A stretch of DNA of 64,000 nucleotides from Candidatus Uhrbacteria bacterium (GTDB taxonomy: Bacteria > Patescibacteriota > Patescibacteriia > 2-12-FULL-60-25): the NCBI GenBank assembly GCA_016222815.1, contig JACRQE010000005.1, positions 62,001 to 126,000 of the forward strand, read 5' to 3'. Below the pieces are notes generated by a model that worked only from the letters and a program-made list of their open reading frames with translations, was not told the DNA's origin and did not search any database. Position numbers and translations under genes: made by a program. Positions 1 through 14,141 of the stretch are shown piece by piece. The first letter of the stretch is position 1, and each line of letters begins with the position of its first letter.

Positions 1-2
1 GA

Positions 3-326
3 TCGTCTGGATTTCTCCGGACGGACGCAGAGGGGACGAAGCGACGCCGAAGCGTGCCCAGTCCGATGGAGCTTTACTCTCATGGAGACCCAGTCGAAAC
101 CGGTTCTCATGATTTCTGCCGCCAACCGCCCCGGAACTCTTACGAGCCCGGAACAAGTTCTCTCCTCCACGTCTGTCAGGGGAAATGTCATTGCCAGGGT
201 CACGAAGGGGATGACAGGAGGCCGAAGCCTTTGCCATCCATGGCCGAGTACTGCCAGCGGTGTCAGTTGCCCCGAGGGGCACCAACGAAGCTGGGTTCCA
301 TGGCCATCTGCGACGGATACCTCTAG
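3..326 (+). CDS. C-terminal part of an unrecognised Cys-rich protein (cut by the window edge)
   Basis: This frame is open from the left edge to a TAG at 324-326, so the true start probably lies outside the window; the ORF track starts it at an internal GTG at 54. Codon choice resembles real genes here, with many C- or G-ending codons. Near the end it has HVCQGKCHCQGH followed about 20 residues later by YCQRC, a spacing that suggests a small zinc-binding fold. I do not recognise a family. The same frame continues in a coding-like way past the TAG to about 456, so the gene may carry a nonsense change. It could also be non-coding. Confidence 0.4.
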   Translation, partial: SSGFLRTDAEGTKRRRSVPSPMELYSHGDPVETGSHDFCRQPPRNSYEPGTSSLLHVCQGKCHCQGHEGDDRRPKPLPSMAEYCQRCQLPRGAPTKLGSMAICDGYL

Positions 327-424
327 GAGGTCCACCGCAAGATCTCTCTCCTCCGCGACTCTGGAAACGACTGGAATAACCAAATTGGACGTTTGGAACG
401 TCTCGAGAGTCAGAAAACCGCAGA

Positions 425-508
425 TCACTTGCTTACCTGGCGGTCCCGTCCTCCTCTTCGAGACTCGTCTGGTTGTAAGGTTTTTTTGTTTTGGGCACGA
501 TCAGCCAT
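425..508 (-). CDS. Possible leaderless 27-residue peptide
   Basis: A short leftward ORF starts 13 nt downstream of a near-perfect sigma70 -10 box and reads MADRAQNKKTLQPDESRR before a TGA. It is basic and hydrophilic with no recognisable domain. The promoter is much more convincing than the peptide; the transcript could equally be non-coding or belong to a gene whose frame is broken. Confidence 0.2.
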   Translation of the reverse strand: MADRAQNKKTLQPDESRRGGRDRQVSK

Positions 509-521
509 TTCAGAACTAGCC

Positions 522-550
522 ACTATAACACATATCAATCCTTTTGTCAA
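522..550 (-). promoter_or_regulatory. Leftward sigma70 promoter
   Basis: On the minus strand TTGACA (545-550) and TATAGT (522-527) are separated by 17 nt, one of the best promoter matches in the window. It points toward the left edge, antisense to the Cys-rich frame. Confidence 0.6.
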
Positions 551-783
551 GGGGTAGCGGTCAATATTTATATTAAAAAATTAGGCTAAAATTAGGCAAT
601 AAATATGATAATCTAAAAATGGCTTATTTAACTTGTTTATATGATGCTTTACGGTTTGTGAAGGCTGATAATGACCTAAATAAAGCGAAATTAACGACAT
701 TGGGGGTATTGCCACGACTGAAAATACGTGTTATGTCTGTAGAGTGCTCTTTTTGCCCATAACCTCCATCAGGAGTTCGATCG
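551..783. other. AT-rich spacer without a clear gene
   Basis: This spacer is visibly AT-richer than its surroundings. It contains a 48-codon plus-strand ORF (619-765) without a ribosome binding site. A weak promoter candidate, TTGCCA-N17-TATGTC, lies near 709-737 in front of the next gene. I see nothing else. Confidence 0.4.
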
Positions 784-1203
784 ATGAGAATCGGTCCACG
801 TCCGGCTTCTGAAAAACGGCCCAATAATACGGGTCAGACCACAAGACGGTCCAGGCACGACGCCCAGTATGGGCGAACCAAGGAAAAAGCCGCAATGTGC
901 GCCCTGGGCTTGCGGGAGTTGCCGCCCTGGCTCAAATCCTATCGCCGCGCCAACCTCAAGGAAGACCTGGAAGGCAAGGACCTGGTCATCGAAACCACGG
1001 CCGGACCCATCTTCATCCAAATCAAGAGTTCGGCAGAGGAATGCTTCAGATTCCGGCAAAAGCCCCGGAATTTCATCTATGACGTGGTGTTGATCAAGTC
1101 GGTCGAAGACCTGGAAGCTATCCGGACTGACCTCCTGAACAGAGCTGAGCGTCTGTATAGGATGCTCTGGCGCGAAATGCGGAAAATGAAGAAAAGTGCG
1201 TGA
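784..1203 (+). CDS. Small PD-(D/E)XK-like protein
   Basis: This 139-residue protein has a good ribosome binding site (caggag) before its ATG. The middle reads EGKDLVIETTAGPIFIQIKSS, followed by a helix and a strand (FIYDVVLI). A D, a beta-hairpin and a Q-x-K on the second strand is the usual core of the PD-(D/E)XK nuclease fold, in its QxK variant. The N-terminal 35 residues are basic and probably disordered. It stands alone between a weak promoter and a terminator, with no methyltransferase partner visible. A nuclease role is inferred from the motif only; a non-catalytic DNA-binding relative is also possible. Confidence 0.6.
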   Translation: MRIGPRPASEKRPNNTGQTTRRSRHDAQYGRTKEKAAMCALGLRELPPWLKSYRRANLKEDLEGKDLVIETTAGPIFIQIKSSAEECFRFRQKPRNFIYDVVLIKSVEDLEAIRTDLLNRAERLYRMLWREMRKMKKSA

Positions 1204-1212
1204 AGACGAGAA

Positions 1213-1240
1213 ACCCCGGTACGTCCTGTGCCGGGGTCTT
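1213..1240 (+). terminator. Terminator after the PD-(D/E)XK-like gene
   Basis: The hairpin ACCCCGG/CCGGGGT lies 10 nt after the stop codon and is followed by CTTAATTT. Confidence 0.65.
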
Positions 1241-1294
1241 AATTTATCCAAAATAACGTAATTTTTGAAAATGACTTGACAAATCCATTCACTC

Positions 1295-1323
1295 TTGACG
1301 TTGGTTTGATTTAATGGCACAAT
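1295..1323 (+). promoter_or_regulatory. Probable promoter of the rpoB leader
   Basis: TTGACG (1295-1300) and CACAAT (1318-1323) are separated by 17 nt. A second TTGACA lies at 1276. The -10 box is imperfect. The start point would be about 460 nt before rpoB. Confidence 0.45.
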
Positions 1324-1329
1324 CCGCGC

Positions 1330-1510
1330 ACGAGACCCGCATGTGGCGGGCACACTGTGCGGCTAGCCAGATGAAGGAAAACCTGCAGAACCTTCACTTG
1401 TCCAGCCGTACCCATCTTAGAGATAGGTTAAGCAACACCCACTCCATACGATGGTTACGCTCCACGCCTAAGCATTAGACTCCTCCGGAAACCGATTCCG
1501 GGGAGTTTTC
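1330..1510 (+). ncRNA. Candidate structured leader RNA upstream of rpoB
   Basis: After the promoter come several hairpins: CCGC/GCGG near 1337-1351, and a longer CGGCT...TGAAGG / CCTTCA...AGCCG stem at about 1360-1411. The stretch ends with an intrinsic terminator at 1479-1510. No ORF with coding character is present. It matches none of the tmRNA, SRP RNA or RNase P core motifs that I know. It may be an independent small RNA of about 180 nt or the attenuated leader of rpoBC. Confidence 0.45.
1479..1510 (+). terminator. Intrinsic terminator inside the rpoB leader
   Basis: ACTCC-TCCGGAA pairs with TTCCGG-GGAGT and is followed by TTTTC. It lies about 280 nt before the rpoB start, so full transcripts must read through it. 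Confidence 0.7.
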
Positions 1511-1559
1511 GTGTCTAGGCATGGAGAGGCACTCCGTACTTTCAGCTGAAATTATTAAA

Positions 1560-1685
1560 GTTAGGACTTTCGCGTTTGGCGAATAGCTTCGTTGGACGTT
1601 GCGGTGCTCGACGCCGTATGTCGAATACGGCTTTCTCCGCTCCTCACGTCCGCCTTGCTCTTCATCCAAACGCGAAAGTCCTAAC
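1560..1685. repeat. 126-nt palindromic element in the rpoB leader
   Basis: A perfect 20-bp inverted repeat, GTTAGGACTTTCGCGTTTGG (1560-1579) and its complement (1666-1685), encloses further nested pairs: GGACGT/ACGTCC, GCGG/CCGC and CCGTAT/ATACGG around a GTCGA loop. The whole can fold as one long hairpin. It could be an RNA switch, a processing site or a miniature transposable element. A 12-bp palindrome TTTCAGCTGAAA lies just upstream. Confidence 0.7.
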
Positions 1686-1789
1686 AACGATGCCCTCCGC
1701 ACCTCGCCGGCGCCTGGTCACACCGCCGGATCTGTCCGTCAGATCCAGGCCCGCGCGGGATCGGAAATCAGCATCTTAGAGACATTTTC

Positions 1790-5251
<3,462 letters not shown>

Positions 5252-5263
5252 ACGACCAACCTT

Positions 5264-9205
<3,942 letters not shown>

Positions 9206-9240
9206 AACGCGTAACATATAGCATGTAACAGAGAGAAACG

Positions 9241-9298
9241 AAAAAGAGGCGCAAGCCTCTTTTTCGGTATAAAAAGGACGTCGCAGCGCGACGTCATC
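9241..9298 (+). terminator. Tandem terminators after rpoBC
   Basis: AAAAAGAGG/CCTCTTTTT (9241-9264) is a classical terminator that works in both directions. A second hairpin, GACGTCGC/GCGACGTC, follows at 9278-9295. Confidence 0.8.
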
Positions 9299-9354
9299 TT
9301 TCGAGTATCTTGTCCATCTCTTTCTCCATCAGTCAAAGGTTAATATTTCCGGGT

Positions 9355-9711
9355 TCATTTGCGTTCGATGCCGTCCTGGATGGCGGCGTACAGTTCGTAC
9401 GACTCAAGCTTCTTCTCCAACCGCGCGTAAGTCAGATCGTCCGTGAAGTCCAAGGCGTCATATTCCTCCTTGGTCAGCAGGAAGACGGTTTCGTCGACGA
9501 TGTCTCCACTGCTCACCCACGGATAATCAAAGTCGTCTTCAAAGGTATAGTCAGGAAAGGGGTGGTACCAGTGATGCGACATGCACGGCCGGTAGTTCCT
9601 CCAGAAGACGACAGTCGCCTTGCTTCGGGCAATCTCCTTTTCGACATCAGCCGTCTGTTCGGGGTTGAGAAAACCTTTTTCCGCCAACTGCTCCGAAAGC
9701 GATTTCGCCAT
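9355..9711 (-). CDS. Small acidic aromatic-rich protein of unknown function
   Basis: I place the start at the ATG at 9711, not at the upstream start of the ORF track, because AAGGAGAGTG lies just before it and the promoter lies upstream. The 118-residue product begins MAKSLSEQLAEKGFL. It has a Trp/His/Tyr-rich middle (CMSHHWYHPFPDYTFEDD) and an acidic helical end. There is no signal peptide or membrane segment. I do not recognise the family. Confidence 0.7.
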   Translation of the reverse strand: MAKSLSEQLAEKGFLNPEQTADVEKEIARSKATVVFWRNYRPCMSHHWYHPFPDYTFEDDFDYPWVSSGDIVDETVFLLTKEEYDALDFTDDLTYARLEKKLESYELYAAIQDGIERK

Positions 9712-9760
9712 GATGGACACTCTCCTTTTTGAGATGTTTGGGATTTGGAAGGAATTAATG

Positions 9761-9789
9761 AAGATACCAGAAAACGACCTTCTTGTCAA
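9761..9789 (-). promoter_or_regulatory. Promoter of the small acidic protein
   Basis: On the minus strand TTGACA (9784-9789) is followed after 17 nt by TATCTT (9761-9766). Confidence 0.7.
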
Positions 9790-9816
9790 TGGTTTGGAGG
9801 GATTGCGAGGTCGACA

Positions 9817-9825
9817 TGATATAAT
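9817..9825 (+). promoter_or_regulatory. Extended -10 promoter of the 9843 gene
   Basis: TGATATAAT is an extended -10 box without a good -35. The ATG at 9843 lies 17 nt further on, so the mRNA leader would be only about 10 nt. Confidence 0.55.
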
Positions 9826-9842
9826 ACCGGAAACAAACACAT

Positions 9843-10988
9843 ATGTTAGAAAAAAATAATCCAGTCAATCCGCTCGGCAATGCTTATGCAGCGATGGGTT
9901 TGGCGTTCACGGTCATTTCCATCATCGCCTTGATCGTCATAGTAGACGTCAAGACAAGAGCTGAAATCGTAACACAGAGTACGGGGTCCGCTATCTCCAC
10001 CGGTCTGGACGGAGCGGTCAGCGCCAGCGGAACGAACGACTATCTGCAGGTCGTGAATGCGTCTACGTATTCGTGGTCAGATGGTGCTACTTGGTCAGTT
10101 GACATCCGGGCAGAACCGTCAGTTTTGACCTTGAAGAAAGGGAAAAAAGGCACGGTCACTTATACGGTCACGGCCACCAAGGACCAGGGGCCTGTGACGT
10201 TCGGCGTGGAAGGTATGGTATGCGTGAAGAACAACCACACGATGCCGACCGAAGAATTGGTCATCAAGAATGAAGTCCAGGCACAGGACAGGCCGGAGCA
10301 AAGTTTTTACCCCTACGGCAAGGCTGATGTAGACACGAGCGAAAAACCCGTACTCCAGCCTGGAGAGGATTATTGCTACCCGTATGCCACGAGTTTCGAA
10401 CCGGAGTTAAAGTTGAAATACAGGGATTATTCATTGACCATGATTTCTTCCAAAGTACCGGCAAGCGAGGCGCCTTGCCCGAAACCGTTCGTCTGCACAG
10501 CAGCGGTCGAGGTACCGACTGATTTGAACTATCCGGAAAACATCGATCCTAACCAAAGCTCATCCATAATAGTCGACAGCATCCCGCGCGATTTGGCTGA
10601 TGGGGACGGCACGTGCGATGATGGTGATTGGTTCTGCTTCAACTGGCCTGGGCACAGATATGGCGAACCCGAGGAACATGACAGGAAATGTTTCAAATGG
10701 CGCGGACACCACTATGGGACGGACAATAACGAAGATAAAAACAGCAACGGGATATTCTATCGCATCCAGTCAGTAGGTCGCGAGAAAAACGATAACTCCA
10801 AAGATGAGAATAAATGCAAGGAATTGAATAAGCCGAGCCATACGTGGCAATTTACGGACAGCGGAACACAGGTGTACACCGCGACGTACGAATGCGGCAA
10901 AGATGCCGGAACGCAGACCAACACGGTCATCATCCGCGGAACTGACAAGAAGGCCCTAGCTCAAGTCCTGGTGAATTGCGTAAAGTAA
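9843..10988 (+). CDS. Membrane-anchored extracellular protein
   Basis: In this 381-residue protein one hydrophobic segment (about residues 17-36, AMGLAFTVISIIALIVIVDV) anchors a large, probably extracellular domain. Residues 75-160 have alternating strands (WSVDIRAEPSVLTLKKGKKG, then TVTYTVTATKDQGPVTFG) like an Ig-like or cell-surface beta-sandwich. The later part has two similar CxxWxGHxYG-type segments (CFNWPGHRYG and CFKWRGHHYG), an internal duplication. The end is Cys-containing and beta-rich. No family is recognised. It is a single-gene transcript with its own terminator. Confidence 0.75.
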   Translation: MLEKNNPVNPLGNAYAAMGLAFTVISIIALIVIVDVKTRAEIVTQSTGSAISTGLDGAVSASGTNDYLQVVNASTYSWSDGATWSVDIRAEPSVLTLKKGKKGTVTYTVTATKDQGPVTFGVEGMVCVKNNHTMPTEELVIKNEVQAQDRPEQSFYPYGKADVDTSEKPVLQPGEDYCYPYATSFEPELKLKYRDYSLTMISSKVPASEAPCPKPFVCTAAVEVPTDLNYPENIDPNQSSSIIVDSIPRDLADGDGTCDDGDWFCFNWPGHRYGEPEEHDRKCFKWRGHHYGTDNNEDKNSNGIFYRIQSVGREKNDNSKDENKCKELNKPSHTWQFTDSGTQVYTATYECGKDAGTQTNTVIIRGTDKKALAQVLVNCVK

Positions 10989-11014
10989 CTTGTAACGACA
11001 ACAGCGCGATGAAG

Positions 11015-11039
11015 AAAAAGAGGTCTACGCCTCTTTTTC
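11015..11039 (+). terminator. Terminator of the 9843 gene
   Basis: AAAAAGAGG-tctacg-CCTCTTTTT, nearly the same stem as the one after rpoC. Confidence 0.8.
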
Positions 11040-11051
11040 GGTAAAAGAAAA

Positions 11052-11085
11052 CTCCCCAGCGGCGTGAACGTGTCCGCATGGGGAG
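11052..11085 (-). terminator. Terminator of the Cys-rich protein gene
   Basis: CTCCCC and GGGGAG enclose a further stem. Read leftward it is followed by a T-rich run (TTTTCTTTTAC). Confidence 0.6.
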
Positions 11086-11120
11086 GAGATTGGGGGTCTT
11101 ATTGGAGGTCTGACTCCTGG

Positions 11121-11438
11121 TCAGCAGGTAGCCTCAGTGCCGGCGAGGACCGGAGGTGAGGCCGGTTCGGCGCCGAAGACACCGTAATGCTCGAGGATGG
11201 CTTGGGCCGTGCAGTCGCAGTGTGCGTGCCCGCGGTCGCAGATTGCGCAGGTGCAGATGCAGCTGGCGTTGCGACAAACGCGGCAGAGTTTCGGCTTCAC
11301 GACCGGTCGGAGGTGCGTGAAGATGTGGCCGGCCATACGGCCTTGGGCGATAGCACGCTGGATAACCAGCAGCCTTAGGCAGTCATGGCAGAAGGCGCCG
11401 GGGCTATTGAACGGTCGACCGCAGAAAACACAGGGCAT
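11121..11438 (-). CDS. Cys-rich small protein, likely zinc-binding
   Basis: The start is at ATG 11438 (MPCVFCGRPF), since GGAGG lies 6 nt before it; the longer ORF in the track would begin inside the promoter. The 105 residues carry two CxxC pairs at the N-terminus (CVFC and CHDC), an ordinary zinc-ribbon arrangement. A dense C-terminal cluster follows (CRVC, CICTCAIC, HAHCDC). The function is unknown; binding of zinc or an iron-sulfur cluster is inferred from the Cys spacing only. It is divergently transcribed from yebC. Confidence 0.7.
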   Translation of the reverse strand: MPCVFCGRPFNSPGAFCHDCLRLLVIQRAIAQGRMAGHIFTHLRPVVKPKLCRVCRNASCICTCAICDRGHAHCDCTAQAILEHYGVFGAEPASPPVLAGTEATC

Positions 11439-11476
11439 CGTCATCCTCCAGACTTGTTTCCAAAAAGAGCTCCGCA

Positions 11477-11504
11477 AGTCTAGCACGTAAGCCGATTTTG
11501 TCAA
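11477..11504 (-). promoter_or_regulatory. Promoter of the Cys-rich protein
   Basis: On the minus strand TTGACA is followed after 16 nt by TAGACT. Its -35 overlaps the -35 of the yebC promoter. Confidence 0.65.
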
Positions 11505-11526
11505 TCTTGGCCATGTCGGGTAAGCT
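11498..11526 (+). promoter_or_regulatory. Promoter of yebC
   Basis: TTGTCA-N17-TAAGCT. The ATG of yebC begins only 11 nt after the -10 box, which implies a leaderless or nearly leaderless mRNA. Confidence 0.6.
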
Positions 11527-11537
11527 GAGGGCGAAAT

Positions 11538-12263
11538 ATGTCACGACACTCGAAATGGTCAAAAGTTAAGCAATTCAAGGGTGCGATTGATGCCAAGCGT
11601 TCGGCTTCGTTCACAAAGCTGGCGCGCGAATTGACGGTGGCGGCGCGGGAAAAAGGCGGGGATCCGAATATGAACGTCAGGTTGCGGGTGGCAATCGATC
11701 GGGCGCGAAAAGCCTCGATGCCGAAAGATGCCATCGAACGGGCAGTGGCGCGCGGCACCGGTTCGGGTACGGATGCTGCGGCCATCGTGTCACCGGTTTA
11801 TGAGGCGTACGCACCGGGAGGTACGGCGCTCATCATCGAGTGCCTGACCGATAACAGCAACCGTTCGGCCAACGACGTCAAATTGGCGCTATCCCAAAAC
11901 GGAGCGACATTGGCGAGCCAGGGTTCGGTCACATATCTTTTCCAGCATCTCGGGGTCGTCAGGATCCCGGGAGGCTTACCGGCTGACAGGCGCGAAGAAG
12001 TCGAGCTGGAGCTCATAGACGCTGGTGCATCGGATATCGTGGATTTGGATGATTCGGCGGAAATCAGGTGCGCCATGAACGACCTCTCCAAGGTAGCGGA
12101 AACAGCGCAGAAGTTGGGTTTGAACGTCGAGTCCGCGGAGTTCGAGTGGATTCCGCAGAATCTCGTCGAGACTGATGAAGAGAAGGGGACGCAGGCGGCG
12201 GAGCTTATCGAGGAGCTGGAAGCGCTGGATGACGTGGCGCATGTGTATTCGAATTTGGCGTGA
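11538..12263 (+). CDS. yebC: YebC/PmpR family protein
   Basis: This 241-residue protein is full length for the YebC/TACO1 family, which acts as a transcription regulator or helps ribosomes through proline stretches. The N-terminus SRHSKWSKVKQFKGAIDAKR and the GGDPNMNVRLRVAIDRARKASMP segment are characteristic, as is the EAYAPGGTALIIECLTDNSNR core. The gene stands before ruvC, the usual bacterial arrangement. A palindromic repeat lies between the two genes. Confidence 0.95.
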   Translation: MSRHSKWSKVKQFKGAIDAKRSASFTKLARELTVAAREKGGDPNMNVRLRVAIDRARKASMPKDAIERAVARGTGSGTDAAAIVSPVYEAYAPGGTALIIECLTDNSNRSANDVKLALSQNGATLASQGSVTYLFQHLGVVRIPGGLPADRREEVELELIDAGASDIVDLDDSAEIRCAMNDLSKVAETAQKLGLNVESAEFEWIPQNLVETDEEKGTQAAELIEELEALDDVAHVYSNLA

Positions 12264-12266
12264 TCC

Positions 12267-12315
12267 GTAGGGGCGACGCATGCGTCGTCCAGGGCAAGGC
12301 GTGCCTTGCCCCTAC
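12267..12315. repeat. GTAGGGGC palindromic repeat, family A, copy 1
   Basis: GTAGGGGC...GCCCCTAC ends enclose two smaller palindromes (GACGCATGCGTC and GGCAAGGC/GCCTTGCC), 49 bp in all. Related copies or half-copies lie at 22946, 25277 (inside smc) and 41216. Confidence 0.75.
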
Positions 12316-12324
12316 AACAAAAAA

Positions 12325-12819
12325 ATGGCATCCATCATACGCATCCTCGGTATCGATCCTGGTTTTGACCGGACGGGTTTTGGCGTAATCGAACAGCAGG
12401 GAGGCGAGGTCAGATGGATTGCGCATGGCTGCATCCAGACGAGCGCTAAGGATGATTATGTCGTACGCCTACAGGCCATGCGGGACGAGCTGAAGGATGT
12501 GGTCGAGAAGTTCAAGCCGGATTGCGTGGCCATGGAGGACCTGTTTTTCCAGACTAATGCCAAGACGGCCATCAAAGTCGGCATGGCGCGCGGCGTGGCA
12601 CTCATTACGCTGGCTGATTCGGGTCTCGAAGTCATCGACGTGACGCCGAGCCAGGTGAAACAGGGTATCGCGGGCTGGGGCAAGGCGGATAAAAAGCAGG
12701 TGCAGGAAATGGTGATGAGGTTCTTGAAGCTGAAAGAGACGCCCAAGCCGGATGATGCGGCGGATGCGTTGGCGATAGCGATAGTCGGCGGGACCATGCG
12801 CAAAACCAGGCGCAGATAG
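12325..12819 (+). CDS. ruvC: Crossover junction endodeoxyribonuclease RuvC
   Basis: RuvC resolves Holliday junctions in homologous recombination with RuvAB. I start it at ATG 12325 (MASIIRILGIDPG) because the longer ORF reads through the upstream repeat. The 164 residues have the RNase H-like acidic residues: D of GIDPG, E of AMEDLFF, and the C-terminal DDAADALAIA. ruvA and ruvB are not in the window. There is no Shine-Dalgarno sequence, only an A-rich leader. Confidence 0.95.
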   Translation: MASIIRILGIDPGFDRTGFGVIEQQGGEVRWIAHGCIQTSAKDDYVVRLQAMRDELKDVVEKFKPDCVAMEDLFFQTNAKTAIKVGMARGVALITLADSGLEVIDVTPSQVKQGIAGWGKADKKQVQEMVMRFLKLKETPKPDDAADALAIAIVGGTMRKTRRR

Positions 12820-12874
12820 GTTCCAAAGGCAGACCATCTCTACAAGCGCCTTCACATCGCTTATACTACGCAGC

Positions 12875-13093
12875 ATGAAAAAAATCTTGATTCTGGTCGG
12901 CTTGCTCGCCCTGGCTGGAGCCGGTTGTACGGTCAAACGCCAAGGTTACCAGTTCATCATATCGTCCGAAGGCAGCGGGACGGTCGTCGAAGGCCTCCAG
13001 ATCCAGAACGGCCTGCAATCCAGCATGATACCGACGCTTTCAGTGATTCCCGGAGAAGCTCCGACAGATACTTTCAGCATACCTAAGCCATAA
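12875..13093 (+). CDS. Small lipoprotein
   Basis: In this 72-residue protein a signal peptide, MKKILILVGLLALAGAGC, ends in a lipobox (AGAGC), so the mature protein would be lipid-anchored at the outer face of the membrane. The remainder is short, beta-prone and without a known domain. TATACT lies about 10 nt upstream as a -10 box. A GalT-like gene follows after 3 nt. Confidence 0.7.
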   Translation: MKKILILVGLLALAGAGCTVKRQGYQFIISSEGSGTVVEGLQIQNGLQSSMIPTLSVIPGEAPTDTFSIPKP

Positions 13094-13096
13094 ATT

Positions 13097-14041
13097 ATGG
13101 GAAAAATGAAAAACCAAATGGTTTGCGATTCAGATGCGCTGCATGCGGCGAACCGTTCATGCCTGACGCGGGATCCTTTGACCGGCGACCTGGTCATCTT
13201 CGCTCCGGGTCGGCGCAAGCGTCCCCAGCCGGGGAGTAAAAAAGCGGATGCGGATCCGCTGTCGGCCGAAAATCTGAATGACGACAAGATTCTGGCCGTT
13301 TATGCCAAAGACGGATTCAGGATAACGGCGGTCGAGAATCTGTATCCGGTTTTCCACAAAGACCGCGAACTGAAAGGACGGCAGGAAATCCTGGTGGAAG
13401 GCGATAGATGTCAGCGGTTCGAGGATTTTTCGGCGACGCAGATGGCGGCTGTGCTGGATGCTATGGCCGATAGGGCGAAAGTTTTGCGGAGCGACCCGGG
13501 ACTCAAATATCTGGTGATGTTCAAGAACGAGGGTCGGGAAGCCGGCGCTTCACTTGTGCATGCCCATTCGCAGGTCTTCGGTTTGTCGTTCGTGCCGGAT
13601 AGGCTCAAGCAGATGCGGACCAACCGACGTAAAATCACTGACTTGCATAGCGCGATGCTGGGTGAAGCGACGAAGGAGAGAGCGGTTTTCAAGGACAAGA
13701 ACATCGTGGCTTTCGCGGATCCATATTCCCGTTTCGCTTACGGCGTGCGTTTGGTCACGCGGCGGCGCCACGATAACATCACGCAGACTTCACCGGCAGA
13801 ACGGAGGTCGTTAGCTAAAGCACTTGCCATGCTCATGCCGCTCATCAAGAAACGCGGTTTTGCTTATAATTTCTACTTTCATGACGTGTTCTCGGATAAG
13901 AATGAATTTTTCGAGATACGTTTCGCGCCCCGGGCCAACACCTGGGCCGGGTTCGAGCTGGACGCAGGCATCGTGGTCAATCCGGTGACGGCCGAGGACG
14001 CGGCGGCGGAATACCTGGACGCGATCAGGGGGAAAAAATAG
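13097..14041 (+). CDS. Galactose-1-phosphate uridylyltransferase-like protein
   Basis: This 314-residue protein is a member of the GalT branch of the HIT superfamily, enzymes that transfer nucleotidyl groups to sugar phosphates. The catalytic HAHSQ (GASLVHAHSQVFGL) is intact, as are the early LTRDPLTGDLVIFAPGR and VENLYPVF segments typical of GalT. Cys residues of the usual zinc site are not obvious, so the zinc site may be reduced. The true substrate (UDP- or ADP-sugars) cannot be told. It starts 3 nt after the lipoprotein gene. Confidence 0.85.
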   Translation: MGKMKNQMVCDSDALHAANRSCLTRDPLTGDLVIFAPGRRKRPQPGSKKADADPLSAENLNDDKILAVYAKDGFRITAVENLYPVFHKDRELKGRQEILVEGDRCQRFEDFSATQMAAVLDAMADRAKVLRSDPGLKYLVMFKNEGREAGASLVHAHSQVFGLSFVPDRLKQMRTNRRKITDLHSAMLGEATKERAVFKDKNIVAFADPYSRFAYGVRLVTRRRHDNITQTSPAERRSLAKALAMLMPLIKKRGFAYNFYFHDVFSDKNEFFEIRFAPRANTWAGFELDAGIVVNPVTAEDAAAEYLDAIRGKK

Positions 14042-14141
14042 GTGTTTTTTGAACGGTTTTAAGCCCTGTAAAAGGGTTGTTTTCCTTAGGAGCGCATGTT
14101 ACGATTAGCGGACAAAAATACCTGATTTTCCACACCAGATT

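Noticed and set aside
425-508. Reading UGA as a sense codon (Gly or Trp) to extend the first leftward peptide
   Set aside because: Several complete genes end in UGA (for example yebC) and RF2 is present, so UGA is a stop here.
82-519. 145-codon ORF overlapping the first Cys-rich frame
   Set aside because: Ser/Thr/Arg-rich with no pattern, in a shifted frame of a more coding-like sequence; treated as a shadow.
619-765. 48-codon ORF in the AT-rich spacer
   Set aside because: No ribosome binding site or recognisable feature; cannot be told from chance.
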